The notes beneath the pieces are model-generated. The model ran no database searches and was not told the origin of the DNA. It saw nothing but the letters and a program-made list of their open reading frames with translations. Shown here one piece after another: positions 1 through 10,639 of a stretch of DNA of 62,000 nt; positions within the stretch are counted from its first letter, which is position 1, and each line of letters starts with the position of its first letter. Origin of the DNA: Diphasiastrum complanatum (lineage: Eukaryota > Streptophyta > Lycopodiopsida > Lycopodiales > Lycopodiaceae); contig CM055104.1 in the NCBI GenBank assembly GCA_029204225.1, positions 53,090,020 to 53,152,019 of the forward strand. Direction: 5' to 3'. The position numbers and the translations under genes were made by a program.

Positions 1-1313
1 CAAAGGGTCTCCTCATAGTCGATGCCTTTACTTTGTGCATACCCTTTGAGCACCAATCTTGCCTTGTGCTTTGCTATACTTCCATTTGCATGGTACTTAG
101 TCCTGTATTCCCATTTGCAACCAATGGGTTTCTTGCCAATTGGTGGTTCTACTAAGTCCCATGTGCTATGCTTTAGCAATTGACTCCATCTCCTCTCCGA
201 TGGCCTCGACCCAAATGTAATCATCCTTCGCTTCACCATAAGTTGAAGGTTCTTTGCTTTGAATAATGCTAGATAAGAGAGCATAATTTGCCTTATGCCT
301 TTCAGGTTGTGTCTTCTCTTTTGTTGATCTTCGTAGCTCTCCCTGGCTAGATGATCTTGAAAAGTCATCCATGTCGCGGCTCTCCAACAATCTCTCAAAC
401 CACTTAGGGAGCTTCATGTTAGGTGATCGGCTTCCTCGTGAAAATGTATCCCACGGTACATCCTTCTCCTTGTGTTTGTCACCTGCAACTTCAATCCTTT
501 TTGCACCAAAAGTTTGTCTCTACCTCTCCAACCTGTCTCTAGAGGTTGAGTAGTAGTTTCTTGAGATGTATTCCCATGTTCATCACTTGGAAGGTCAATG
601 AATGGATCATCATCAGGAGGTATCCTCACTATACCATCTTTCCCACTGGATGTGTCTATCTTCTGAGCATCCTCGTCTCATCAAAGATAACATCACGACT
701 CATCAAGTTTACGTCTCTCTTCCTTAGGAATGTGTACAAAGGCCTTACATCCAAAGATTCGCAAGTGGTTCACCTTTGGCTTCTTCTTTGTGAATGATTC
801 CTCAGGTGTTATCTTTGGTATGGCAAAGGTAAGACTTCTATTTTGAAGATAGACTGTCGTACTGCATGCTTCTGACCAAACATCTTTTGGTAGTTTCATC
901 TCAGCTAGCATAGATCTGGCACTTTCCACAATCGTACGATTCTTGCGCTCAGCTACACCATTGAGAGCAGGAGTATGAGCTTGCGTAAATTGTCTTTTGA
1001 TCCCACATTGATCGCAAAGATCATTGAAGTCATTGAACTTGTACTGACCTCCACTATCTGATCTTAGAACTTTGATCTTCCTACCTGTCTGATTTTTGAC
1101 CAATGCTTTGAAGCTCTTGAAATTGTCAAATGCATCTGATTTCTTCTTCAAGAAGTATGGGTTAAAATGAACAAAGGACCCAAAAATAGGGATTTTCTTT
1201 GTTTTTGAACTGTTTCTTTCTTTTGAAGAAATCATGCCCTTCAAATCGAATTTAACCAGTCGGGCCCCTTCACTACTTTCAGAGTGAAGATTTTTAATAC
1301 AATTGAAGGCCAT
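1..1313 (-). pseudogene. copia-1 pol fragment (integrase to start of RT)
   Basis: This is the minus-strand pol of a Ty1/copia retrotransposon, running off the left edge. Reading from 1313 down, a junk lead-in is followed near 1165 by the integrase core, with RSDSGGQY for the second catalytic Asp and NGVAERKNRT for the Glu. Next come the conserved FGCKAFVHIPKEERRKLDES block, a hydrophilic linker (about 630-414) and the start of the RT domain (about 417-1), with EEMESIAK, TWDLVEPP and KARLVLKGYAQ. The frame is broken: stops separate the integrase and linker ORFs, and one extra base near 170 shifts the RT start. The first integrase Asp, the zinc region and the protease are missing, replaced by the unrelated segment at about 1165-2440. 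It belongs to the same element as the gag at 2440-3238. Family assignment is certain; it is non-functional as read. Confidence 0.9.
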
Positions 1314-2145
1314 TTTGCCTTTCAGACCGCTTCATGGCCATTCACATTAAATCCAATGGTTTTCCATGATTAGACGATCCACATCATTCTTGATCCGTGA
1401 AATCCCTACCATTGATTTTATGTGGAGAAGATCTAATGGCTATGAACCATTTTGAGCATCGAGCTTCGCACTTGTAAGCATGGAATCCCTCCGGAGTGCA
1501 ACACTGTCTGCCGCGTTGGGCGCACGCGAGCTGCCCGCTCTCTCACGGCTTCCTCCTATCTTCTCTTCTCCTTCTTCTCTCCTTACCAGCTATGGTGGCC
1601 TCATTTGAATGGTTATGGCTCCACGGATGAAGCACGGTTGTCCACAGCCACTTTAGATCTTCTAGAACTGATCAAGGCACCGTCCTCTGGATTTTCACAG
1701 CTTTCAAAACGATTTAGAATGAAGAGAAATTTTTTATTTTGTGCTCCCAAACTCCAGACCAGAGGTTACACAAATCTATTCTTGGCTTCCTATTCATAGT
1801 GTTCTGATAGGCCTATCCTCCTGCTCTAAGGTTGCCCTACTGCTGGAACTCTGATGCTTCAATCTGTTTGTCAAACGGTGTCCGATTGAATGCACACTAA
1901 CTGCAAACACCAAATAGCCTTCCTTCAGAATTTCAAAATTTCGTTTGCTGAGGTTCTGATTCAGTCGAAGAATCTTGTCTCTGAATCATCAGACAGTCTT
2001 AAGCTCACCAAGCTTCTGTGTCTAAACTCTCAGCACCAGTGCTTCTCCTTCCGTCTTAAACCCACCATAAACCCCGAACTCTCAGAAGATAGTTCTCCCG
2101 AGCTCTCTTCAACGACGATGTTGTACTGTGTACACTCCCTGTACA
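1314..2145. other. Unassigned segment inside copia-1
   Basis: This separates the copia-1 gag from its integrase, in the place where protease and the integrase N-terminus should be. Open frames here (for example about 1452-1799 and 1890-2204 on the plus strand) match no family I recognise and have no start context or motifs. On the minus strand it directly follows a primer-binding site at 2146-2157, so it may be the leader of a second, inserted, non-autonomous LTR element. No gene is called. Confidence 0.4.
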
Positions 2146-2400
2146 GCTCTGATACCAACTTAGAATCTGCTTCGAACAGGAACACAAATCATGCTACACA
2201 GTAACACACACAGAAAACACTCTCCACAGCAAGCTCACATAGCAACTGTATTTCTCAAAATGAAATTACACTGTACATATAGTTGTTCACTCAGGCAACC
2301 CATGCATGACCCAGGTTGCCGTTGACGGGACGCATGTCCTGTCGACTTGCCTCATGGCGAGGCCAACTGATCCTTATCAACTAATAGGAACCATAGTACA
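2146..2400 (-). mobile_element. Putative small LTR with tRNA-iMet primer-binding site
   Basis: The plus strand at 2146-2157 reads GCTCTGATACCA, so the minus strand carries TGGTATCAGAGC, the perfect plant initiator-tRNA-Met primer-binding site. The sequence to its right (about 2158-2400) would be the 5' LTR of a minus-oriented element. A possible LTR start is TGTACTATGG, read leftwards from 2400. A TG...CA pair at the PBS side is not clean and I found no second copy in the window. The PBS is seen; the LTR limits are inferred. Confidence 0.45.
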
Positions 2401-2439
2401 ATAGCATAGTGATTCTACTTTAATTCTAACTGATTCTTC

Positions 2440-3238
2440 TTCAAGTAACATTCTGAGACAAAGTGTCATTTCTTCCCTCAAAAGAAACACTTGAGCTTTG
2501 CCTTGTTCTTCACCTTGCCTTTGGAAGTTGATCGTCCATTCTTCATCTCGGCCTCCTTGCCTTGATTCTTCTTGAATGGATCTTGTTTCTTCTTGCCTTT
2601 GGATGTAAAGTTTGCTTTCTCCTCTCCTCCATTAAGTGACATGCCTTCCATTCTTGTCTTTAGGTGTAGGAGTCTACTCTCCTCGGCCACAAGAACATTG
2701 TGCAACTTTTCAATGGATGGAAGAGTGTCTTGAATAGCAAATGATTGGACCAAGTTGGTGAACTCATCACCTAGGCCATTCAATATGATTTGTACTAGTT
2801 CTTGATCTTGGATCTTCTCTCCTATAGCACTCAATCCTTGTTAAGAGATTTGATCCTAAGGACATACTCTTGTCCACTCTCTCCACTTCCTTTCATGCTT
2901 TGAAAAACTTGATTTCTTAGCATGAGGATTCTTGAAGTGTTATTGGATTCATAGATACTCTTTAATGAATCCCAAGCCTCTTTTGATGAGGCACAAGAAG
3001 ACACCTCCTTCAAGAGGTCATTACATACATTCAACTTTATGCAAAGTAGAGCTAATCTTGCTCTCTTCTTGTATTTGGTTTGTTCTTGGGCAGCTTGAGG
3101 CTCTTCCTCAACTCCTAGAACTATGTCAAAGAGGTCATGGATCACTAGGAGTGATTCCATCCTCACTTTCCAAATAGAATAATTTGTGGAAGTGAGTCTC
3201 TCACTTGATTCCAACAAATAACCACCCATGGATGACAT
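2440..3238 (-). pseudogene. copia-1 gag (two nonsense codons in the zinc knuckle)
   Basis: Gag nucleocapsid precursor of a Ty1/copia element. It starts MSSMGGYLLESSERLTSTNY at 3238, with the typical N-terminal block WKVRMESLL, then CIKLNVCNDLLKEVSSCAS and AWDSLKSIYES (UBN2-type gag). A frame change near 2831 leads into the second half, with LVQIILNGLGDEFTNLV and a lysine-rich tail. The CCHC knuckle at the end is interrupted twice: it reads CFF-stop-GKK-stop-HFVSEC, where a functional knuckle needs Cys and Gly at those two positions. The RNA-binding finger is therefore lost. It lies 580 bp downstream (leftwards) of the LTR and PBS at 3819-4676, as expected for the 5' gene of the same element. 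Confidence 0.9.
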
Positions 3239-3818
3239 TGTAGAATGAATGCTCTTCTAAAATCACAAAGATTTCTGAATTTCAATTATCTATGAAAGGC
3301 CTAAAGCTCACAAGATTGCCTATAGCCTTGTCTCTATCAAACTAGCACACAAGCTTGAATGATACACAACTAGATCTTGACAAAAATTCCTAGCTTTCAC
3401 TCTCACAAAAAATTTTGTTTTATACTTTTCTTAGAGGCTTCACTTCAACTAAGGATCTAAACAAATCAGCCTCTTATATCTGATCTTAAACTCCAAAAAG
3501 AAATTCTTCAATGATCCAAAACTCTATTTGGTCATAGGCATAGCTAGATTGAATATAGATCAATACTATGATTCAAAAAGCACTAAATTTGGACTAGAAT
3601 TGAGATAATAGGACCAAAAAACACAAGTAACTTGAAATGAAAGTTGTTGTAAGGTTTCACTCATGTGAAAAGTACATACACAGCCTCCAAGTCAATTTGA
3701 TCCAGATAGAAACAAGCTATCACTCTAGATGAACTCGCCCTCACTAGTATTGGCCAAAAACAAATTTTGCCAATGATCTTTGTAAGTTTTATGATTCAAA
3801 TGATCACTCTCATACTTA
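3239..3818 (-). other. Untranslated leader of copia-1
   Basis: This AT-rich stretch between the primer-binding site and the gag start has no coding signal on either strand. Its position fits the leader of the copia-1 transcript, where packaging and dimerisation signals usually lie. No such structure could be identified by eye. Confidence 0.6.
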
Positions 3819-3830
3819 GCTCTGATACCA
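3819..3830 (-). other. Primer-binding site (tRNA-iMet) of copia-1
   Basis: The minus strand reads TGGTATCAGAGC and directly abuts the LTR end at 3831. A perfect match to the 3' end of plant initiator tRNA-Met explains how minus-strand DNA synthesis was primed. Confidence 0.9.
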
Positions 3831-4676
3831 TGATAAAATTTTAGTTTAAAGGACATTAATGATTGTACTTAACAATCATAGAGAGTTATTGGTTGCCTAA
3901 TCAATGGATCTATCAAGTTCTACACTTTAGATCTTGATCTAGATTCACTACACTTAGATTTAAGCAAGAGCAATGGATCAAAACTTCATAAACTAGTGAG
4001 AGCGGCCTCACACGTGTGGAGTATTGTCCACTATATGGCCTGCACCTGAAACAACAAGTACTTTGGTTCTTGATAGCAATCATTCATAAAAATCACAATT
4101 CTATTGACTACAAATCTCACAAAAGTGTAGAATGCAAAAGTCTCATCAATCTCATTAGCAAAATGATGATCCTTTTATGGATCAAGTACATCCACAAGTT
4201 TGGTACAGTCCAGTGAAGAGTGCCACATCACTCAGATCTATCCATTTGATCCATCCTTGATCCTTATCCAAAGTTGACCTTCTAGAATATGGCTAAAATC
4301 CAAAGAGCTAGTCTCCTAGAATATAGGAATATTCCTACAAAATAGGATCTAAGGAAAATGGTCAACTCTTATCTTCTAGAACTCTATACACACGTGTGAA
4401 CATCCAATTTCCATGTGGGAGCATTTACTCATGCACATGCAAGGAAAAGCTAATTTCTAGGTGACTAGTCAACTTGACTAAAAACTAGTCATATCATGAT
4501 CACACTTAACTTGATTGATACAAAATCAAAACAGATATTTACAAGTATGAAAAGTACTTTCTTTCACATGTGGGAACAGGCTCCACACGTTTGAAATCAG
4601 ATCATGAACATTGTTCTCATGATTGATCTTTATTTACAATAAAAAAATGACAAGTGAGAAGTGACAATTTTCAACA
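3831..4676 (-). mobile_element. 5' LTR of copia-1, inserted in copia-2
   Basis: 846-bp LTR read on the minus strand. It begins TGTTGAAAATTG at 4676 and ends TTTTATCA at 3831, giving the usual TG...CA ends, followed at once by the iMet PBS. It carries two CACACGTGTG palindromes (4009-4018 and 4389-4398), each with a G-box core CACGTG, and a related motif near 4564-4591. The right edge falls exactly inside the RT coding region of copia-2, after LPEG, so copia-1 inserted into copia-2. Its partner LTR is outside the window. Confidence 0.85.
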
Positions 4677-6300
4677 TCCTTCTGGTAGGTTCTCAAATGT
4701 CCATGTTTCATTCATATGCATTGAATCTATTTCTTCCTGCATCGCCTTCTTCCATTATTCAGATTTATGACTCACCATTGCTTCTGAGTAAGATGTGGGT
4801 TCTATAGTTATTAGGCATCGGTTGCTTTCGCAATTGTTTGCTGCAACATTCTCAATAGCCTTTTGTCTGATTCTAGTAAAGCGTCTTGGCTGGGCAAGAT
4901 CCTTTTGCTCTTGATGTTGTATTGGTTGTTGTGGGGCCTGCAACTCCTCTTGCTCAACTGCTTGTTGATCTTCTTGAATAGACTGTTGATATGGCTCTTC
5001 AAAAATCTGCTCTCCCTCTTCAGCCCAGTCAGAGATGTAGGGAGTTAGATTGATAAACTGATAACTAGTCAAGTCAACGTCTTCTTGATACGCTTCTTCA
5101 TCAAACTTTACATCTCTGCTCACCTGAACTTTATTGGTTTCAAAATTACACAACCTGCAAACAGGTGAATTGATTGCATAACCCACAAAAATCATGGGCT
5201 TCGATTTTTCATCAAGCTTGGACCTCTGCTCTCATGGTACATGCATGTATGCCCTGCAACCAAACACTTTGACATGTGACAGGTTGGGCTTCTCACCAGT
5301 CCAGGCCTCATAAGGAGTTGCATCGCTCATAGCAATTGTCGTACTCCTATTTTGAAGATAGATGGTTGTCAAAATACTTCTACCCAAAATTCTTTCGGAA
5401 GCCTTGCCTGCGCCATCATACACATTGCTACCTCCATCAGGGTCCGGTTCTTTCTTTTGACTACCCTGTTGTCCACCATTATCAGATCTCAGAATTTTAA
5501 TCTTTCTTTATGTTTGTGTTTCGACTGAACTCTTGAAGTGCTTGAAAATAATAAACACATCAGACTTTTTCTTAAAGAAATAGATGAAGGCCATGTGTGT
5601 GTAATCATCTATGAAAGTAGCAAAATACTGTGATCCATATATAGATGGAACCTTCGTAGGCCCACACAGATCGTTATGAATCAGTCCAAGAACCTCTTTG
5701 GCTCATGCTCCTTCGAACCTGGATGGTTCACGATGTTGTTTGCCCTTCAAACATGATTCACACAATCTGATTTCTTTGTCAGTAATGTCCATCCCTTCTA
5801 CCATTATGCTTTTTGACATTTTATAGAGTGTGCTCATACTACAATGACACATCCTCTTATGCCATAATTTCTTTTTGTCTTCTTTTTTTGAAGTCACAAG
5901 AGCTTGATAAGCAGGATTCAAGATACTTGTATGACACAAGTTTTCCCTTCTTTCAATTGTCACTAGGATCTGGTTAGATCCACAGTCTTCTATTTACATC
6001 TGCCACTATTAAAAGTGACATTCAGTCCCATATCTGTCATCTTGGCAACTGACAGGAGATCACTCTTCATTGTCAGAACGTACAAGACTCCCTCTAGATC
6101 CTTGTAACCAGAAGCAATCTTCAGAAGTAGAGTTCTAGTTCCCATGACATGGTGTTTGCTTTTATCTCTTATTGAAGGTCTTATAGTCCTTTAGGACCTT
6201 CTTCTTGCATGTGATGTTTGACGTGGCTCCAAAGTCTATGACACTCTTCAGATCTTGACGTGCATTAGGCACATATTTTGGTGCCATAGCTTGCTCCTAC
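4677..6300 (-). pseudogene. copia-2 pol remnant (integrase and RT start)
   Basis: Minus-strand Ty1/copia pol, degraded. Around 5703-5963 is the GAG-pre-integrase zinc region, with LWHKRMCHCSMSTLYKMS and CESCLKGKQHREPSRF giving the HHCC set. Then come a broken integrase core (VVKRKNRTLMEV, RSTTIAMSDATPYEAWTGEK, VKVFGCRAYMHVP at 5232-5500) and the post-integrase block MIFVGYAINSPVCRL with SRDVKFDE (4990-5195). Last is the RT start: SYSEAMVSHKSE, a stop where Trp belongs, KKAMQEEIDSM, then TWTFENLPEG. The sequence ends abruptly at 4677 where the copia-1 LTR begins. Numerous stops and shifts make it dead. Confidence 0.88.
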
Positions 6301-6409
6301 TCTTCCTCTTGATGGGAAGATTCTGCAGTATGGGCCTTGTCTTTGTTCTTGTTCTTGAGATTGTACCAGCAATCGAATGTTGAGTGTCCCTTCTTCTTGC
6401 AATGAATGC

Positions 6410-7153
6410 AGACATTGTCAGGATTCCCCAACAGTCCTTCTCTAAGTGCCCTTTCCTTTTGCAATAATTGCATACCGCAAGTGGCCTTTAGCTGCGTTCA
6501 TTATTTGTTGAAGATGTGCTTGGCTTTTGCACTCTCTCTTTGTTCTTTTTTTTGAACAAAGATGCTATGTCTTGGTTGTCTTGAGAATCAGTATGATCTC
6601 TCATGATGACTTCATCTGCCACAACTTTAACAGCATTGCTGAATTCCATATTAGGCGTCCTTATGTGTATTGACCTTAGATTGCAGTAGGATGATGGTAG
6701 AGTTCTTATAAAATGTAAGAACTGTTGTAGAATAACATGATTCTGATTTGCAGCTACTAGTTGATCAAAGATGGCCTTCATCTTCTCAGCATGCTTGTCC
6801 AAATCATTGCCATCCCAATTCATGTTCAGAAGTTGGTTGTTGAGATGCAAGATCTCTGCACTTGTCATATGCTCATGTTTGGCTCAATGTAGCCTTTCCC
6901 ACATTTTGTGGCTAGTTTCAGAGTCCACTATGGTCATCACAATGTCTTCTGCAAGTGATAGAGTGATGAGTGCCATTGCTCTATCATTCTTCCTTCTCCA
7001 TTCAGCCGGATTTTGTTACGGCCTTACTTCTGTCCCATCTACTACACTCCATAAGCCTTCTCCTTTGAGTAGCATCTTCATTTTGTGTTTCCAGACAACA
7101 TAGTTGCTGCCATCGAACACGCTCACAAATTTTTGTTGCAAGTTTGCTGCCAT
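6410..7153 (-). pseudogene. copia-2 gag
   Basis: Gag of the second Ty1/copia element. The start MAANLQQKFVSVFDGSNY at 7153 lies 35 bp inside the PBS, followed by WKHKMKMLLKGEGLWSVV, the standard copia gag opening. A stop near 7016 and a shift separate this from LNNQLLNMNWDGNDLDKHAE and the rest (6868-6488). A good zinc knuckle follows after a stop: CNYCKRKGHLEKDC (about 6430-6475), with all CCHC residues present. Unlike copia-1, its knuckle is intact but lies beyond nonsense codons. Confidence 0.88.
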
Positions 7154-7187
7154 TTGATAATCTGTGTCCTTGTTACTAGTCTGCCTC

Positions 7188-7199
7188 GCTCTGATACCA
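7188..7199 (-). other. Primer-binding site (tRNA-iMet) of copia-2
   Basis: The minus strand reads TGGTATCAGAGC, one base from the LTR end at 7201. A perfect match to the plant initiator tRNA-Met 3' end. Confidence 0.88.
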
Positions 7200-7200
7200 C

Positions 7201-7702
7201 TGAGGCGAACTGATAGTTTCGGCTTCAGCTGCAACTAGCAATGGCAATGGAAAGTGCAAAAAATCCGACAATGTGTTCGATATTCATTTTTTTAGCCTGC
7301 AACTTAACCTATCAGAACTGTTGTACATACATAAAATGACATTCACATTTCCATGCACAACAAAAAAATCTGACAAGAATGATCTATCAACTCAAAATAT
7401 TTTTTTTTGGGAAGAGAGTACAAAGCTTGCCACATATCAGCGTACAAGTCCTTCGGTTTTCTTTTCTATCTTTCTCACTTACTCTCTCTCTGTATTGTCC
7501 TCGTGGGCACATATATATATCCTCTAAAACACTTTTTTCTAAGACATTCTTGTAAACTAATGATTACACTAAATACTAGTTAGTTGCGGTTGTCATCTTT
7601 CGTAGGAACATACTGTACTTGTTGTCGTCTTTATCTACGAAAACAGGCTGCGCCACATTGAGGCCATTAGGGATAAAGGAAAGCAAAGTTCAGTTTTCAA
7701 CA
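7201..7702 (-). mobile_element. 5' LTR of copia-2
   Basis: About 502 bp, minus strand. It begins TGTTGAAAACTG at 7702 and ends CAGTTCGCCTCA at 7201, next to the PBS. The start resembles that of copia-1 (TGTTGAAAATTG), so the two may be related. A TATATATAT run near 7510-7520 on the minus strand could be its TATA box. The 3' LTR is not in the window. Confidence 0.75.
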
Positions 7703-9590
7703 CTAACAACAAGCAATATCTTAGACTATACATCAACATAAAGCCCCAAAAGAAAGATGCAAACAAAACACCACAAAACATCAAGCACAATAGGCATTAC
7801 ACATAACTACAGTTTTGCAATTTTTTTACTCAGTAGTATTAATAACTAAATCAACCTAATCTTGACAAGCCTAATGTCATAAGACTTCCAATTCAATTCA
7901 CATTAATTGTTCAACCCAACTATTCTAGATTCTACATACTCATTGCTTACCCCAATCTAGCTACCTAGCCACCTAGCTAGCATTCTAAAATTCATGTCTA
8001 GTGACTAGTCTTATATTGCAATTGGTCTCTTCTTTAGCTACGCAATTACTTACCACCAAAACATTTTGTATGTTGAGAAAAAAAAAACATTTTGTATGCA
8101 CTTAATGGTTTAGATTCTCAACGTATGCCTATTGTGTCAAGGAAGCCATAAACAAGTTCAGGGGTAGTGTGCACTAGCTTGAATTGGTAGTGATATTGCC
8201 TCATGAGTAGTTTGTTCATATGTAGTAGCTAGAACATTACTAGTTCACATATAAGATTAAGGGGATGCATTTCTTTCATACTTGTTTCAAATGTTCCACT
8301 ATTTTTTTTCTAAATAGTATGTGTTTTTTTTTTTTTAATTTTTGTTTTTTTGTGTGTTTAAATCATCAAATGTTTCAAGCATGTACATTTTGCCTACTCA
8401 CTATGGTCAACAAGGTTACTCATGTGAACTACATGCCACCTCCATTTCTATCTAATAGGCACCTATTATGTTAATACTCTATCAATAGATCGCTATCATG
8501 ATAATTTTTTTATATTGAACACACTCAATGCAACTAGAATGACGAAGTATCAACAAAGACTTCAAAAGGTAAATAAAGGCACATGGTTGTCAATATCCAT
8601 GTGAGGGGGACACAACAAATCGTGCAAGTATCCACTTGACTGCATGATGCCTCATATTACATTTAGTTGGCCACCACGTCTTTTAAGCTTAGAAGTTGGT
8701 AATGATGTGACATGGCCTCTATCACAACAAAAGGTGGACACTAATTTTATAACTCCAAGGCAACCATCTCATACAAACGTACTTTATAACCATTCTTTTG
8801 CAACATGTAATTGATCTATGCAAAAGTGTGATACAATCTAGGGATATGTTTGGATGCATTGAATGTAGTGGATGATGATTTGAACATCCATACCAAAAGA
8901 GTCGTAGAATTCAGGGTATATTTGGTTGGATGAATTGGATCATGTAGTAGATGATGATTTGAATGTCCCATACCAAAATACACAAGATAGGTGACATGCT
9001 TTGCTTGCTTGGTAGGACAAGTATACTTTTACAATTATTATAGGGTTTAGGAGGTGTGAATGGGAGTATGCTTCTTGTCAAGGTGAGAAGGTAGAAATAC
9101 GCACTAGTGACTTCTAGATGCAAAATTGGTCAAACAAATATTGATAAGGTATAGTCACGTTGTGCTAAAAGATACAAAGCAATGCTGGTAAATTGCTACG
9201 GTATGTCATGTTCTAGTATGAGTATGAGTATGGGCGTATTGCCCATGAATCCATGCGACAACAGTGCATGTATGACTGGAAAGGAGTATGGACAAAGTTT
9301 TTAAGTTTATTTGGAGGGCAGGTGCATCTACCACCATGAGCTAGACCTCCATCATTGTCATGATTTCAATTGGGTGTTTTATTTTTTCTTTCGTTGAATT
9401 TAGCCACGCTTGCAAGTTGCTAGGAGGCATTGGGAAGCCTTGGAAAAAGAGTGGAATGCAACCCGAAACAATAAAATATCCGATAAAATAACACCACCAA
9501 CTCTAACTCTGAAAAAAAAAAATCAAATATAAAAGAATAGGGTACTCTTCTCGAGAGGCCCAAACGAAAAGTACTCAAAAATAATAAAAG
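7703..9590. other. AT-rich DNA with no recognisable gene
   Basis: I see no family motifs, splice-linked exons, tRNA or LTR ends here. Short open frames (for example 8265-8474) are T- or A-rich shadows. The only structure noted is a short tandem duplication at 8838-8978. Confidence 0.5.
8838..8978. repeat. Diverged tandem duplication, ~73-bp period
   Basis: Copy 1 (8838-8898) and copy 2 (8911-8978) share GATGATGATTTGAA and CATACCAAAA, with about 75-80% identity by eye. Probably an old local duplication. Confidence 0.6.
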
Positions 9591-10029
9591 GCCCCTTCAC
9601 GTGCCCCAACCCCCCCAAAGTCCAACAGCCGGCCACTTCAAAGGTGTCCTTGGGGCTGGGTCCCCTGACCCTGCCCTTCCTGGTACCGGGGGTCACGGCC
9701 CTGCCAAATCATCGGGCCTAGTGACCTAGCCTGCCAGGCTGCCACCTACTAAGCACGGTCACTTACCAGCCATCCCCCGTCATACTTATCCGGGTATTGG
9801 GTCCGGTCAAATGGTCCCCTCCTCGGATAAGGAATAGCGGGTGACCCATCATTCTCGACCGGTGACCCCCCCGGGCCCCCTCCCCACCAGAACCCGCGCG
9901 TGACCCCACCATCTGTACTCCCCCACGGAGCCCCATGGCACGCCCTTAGTGACGCTATGTTTCTGAGCCCCTCACCGTTGGATAGATTTCCTTAAGCCAT
10001 TCCGATTTCACCACGTTGCATGGTAGTGA
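9590..10029. other. GC-rich island upstream of the trihelix promoter
   Basis: Composition changes sharply from AT-rich to C- and G-rich, with runs such as CCCCCCCAAAG, GGTACCGGGGGTCACGG and CCCCCCGGGCCCCC. No ORF of a known family is seen. It may be the distal part of the trihelix gene regulatory region or an unrelated GC-rich repeat. The position next to G-boxes favours the first, weakly. Confidence 0.4.
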
Positions 10030-10465
10030 GGAACGTGGATAAATGACGCGTGGCAAGCATCCAAGTGGGAAGGGCGTGAGATGTGTCCGTGCTTATTGTG
10101 GTCCCTGGCTCAAGAAGCGGCGTTTGTGGCTGGTTAAATTTAGCTAGTGCCCGTGGCCGTTGGATGCTCAAACCACGTTCGATCTTGGCCACGTGTTTTG
10201 TTTTGGCTATGGGATAGCCGAAACGTGGCAATATGGCCACGTGGCTAGAATCCAAGCGTGGTGGAGCTTGGCGGCTTTGTCTTTCTGTTTGTTGTTCTCG
10301 TTTGCTTTTCTTGGTCTTGCCACCCTCGTAATCCTACTGCCACGAGGCCATATCAACCCCCACCGTTCGATCTCCCACACACACTCAGATCGTGCCACGT
10401 GTCTCAAATCGACCGGCAAAGTATATCTGACTGCCATCATGACACGTGGCAGAAATCTAAGTGGG
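10030..10465 (+). promoter_or_regulatory. G-box/ABRE-rich promoter of the trihelix gene
   Basis: Four CACGTG cores lie in 260 bp: 10190-10195, 10238-10243, 10396-10401 and 10443-10448, most extended to CCACGTGK or CACGTGGC. This is the G-box/ABRE type bound in plants by bZIP and bHLH factors. A longer module of the form CGTGGC-(N)AGAA/AGCAT-C-AAG-TGG occurs three times, at about 10045-10069, 10238-10262 and 10443-10467. The segment lies 1.2-1.6 kb upstream of the coding start and just before the possible TATA box. Responsiveness to abscisic acid or light is a family-based inference, not seen. Confidence 0.65.
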
Positions 10466-10605
10466 GGTCCGAAATCATGCAGCTTGCCATAAAGCCCCTG
10501 TCTTTCCCACCTGGTATCTCTGTCTCTGTTGTTCTTCTGTCATGGAAAAAAAAAACACTTCCTTTGAGTTTAGATTTGCTTCCTCTGTCAACTGATTTGC
10601 TTTGG

Positions 10606-10614
10606 CTATTTAAT
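10606..10614 (+). promoter_or_regulatory. Possible TATA box
   Basis: CTATTTAAT lies about 160 bp downstream of the last G-box and upstream of a CT-rich stretch typical of plant 5' leaders. This would place the start of transcription near 10640. A CATAAAG at 10488 is an alternative. Confidence 0.4.
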
Positions 10615-10639
10615 GCTCCATTTCTGCAGCAACCCATCT

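Noticed and set aside
1452-2204. Plus-strand ORFs inside the copia-1 interruption
   Set aside because: No motifs, and the only recognisable signal (PBS) is on the opposite strand.
4863-5048. Leu-rich plus-strand ORF resembling a membrane protein
   Set aside because: Exact antisense of the Gln/Glu-rich linker of copia-2 pol; CAG/CAA codons read backwards as Leu.
8265-8474. Cys/Phe-rich small ORF
   Set aside because: Product of T-runs; no signal peptide logic, homology or start context.
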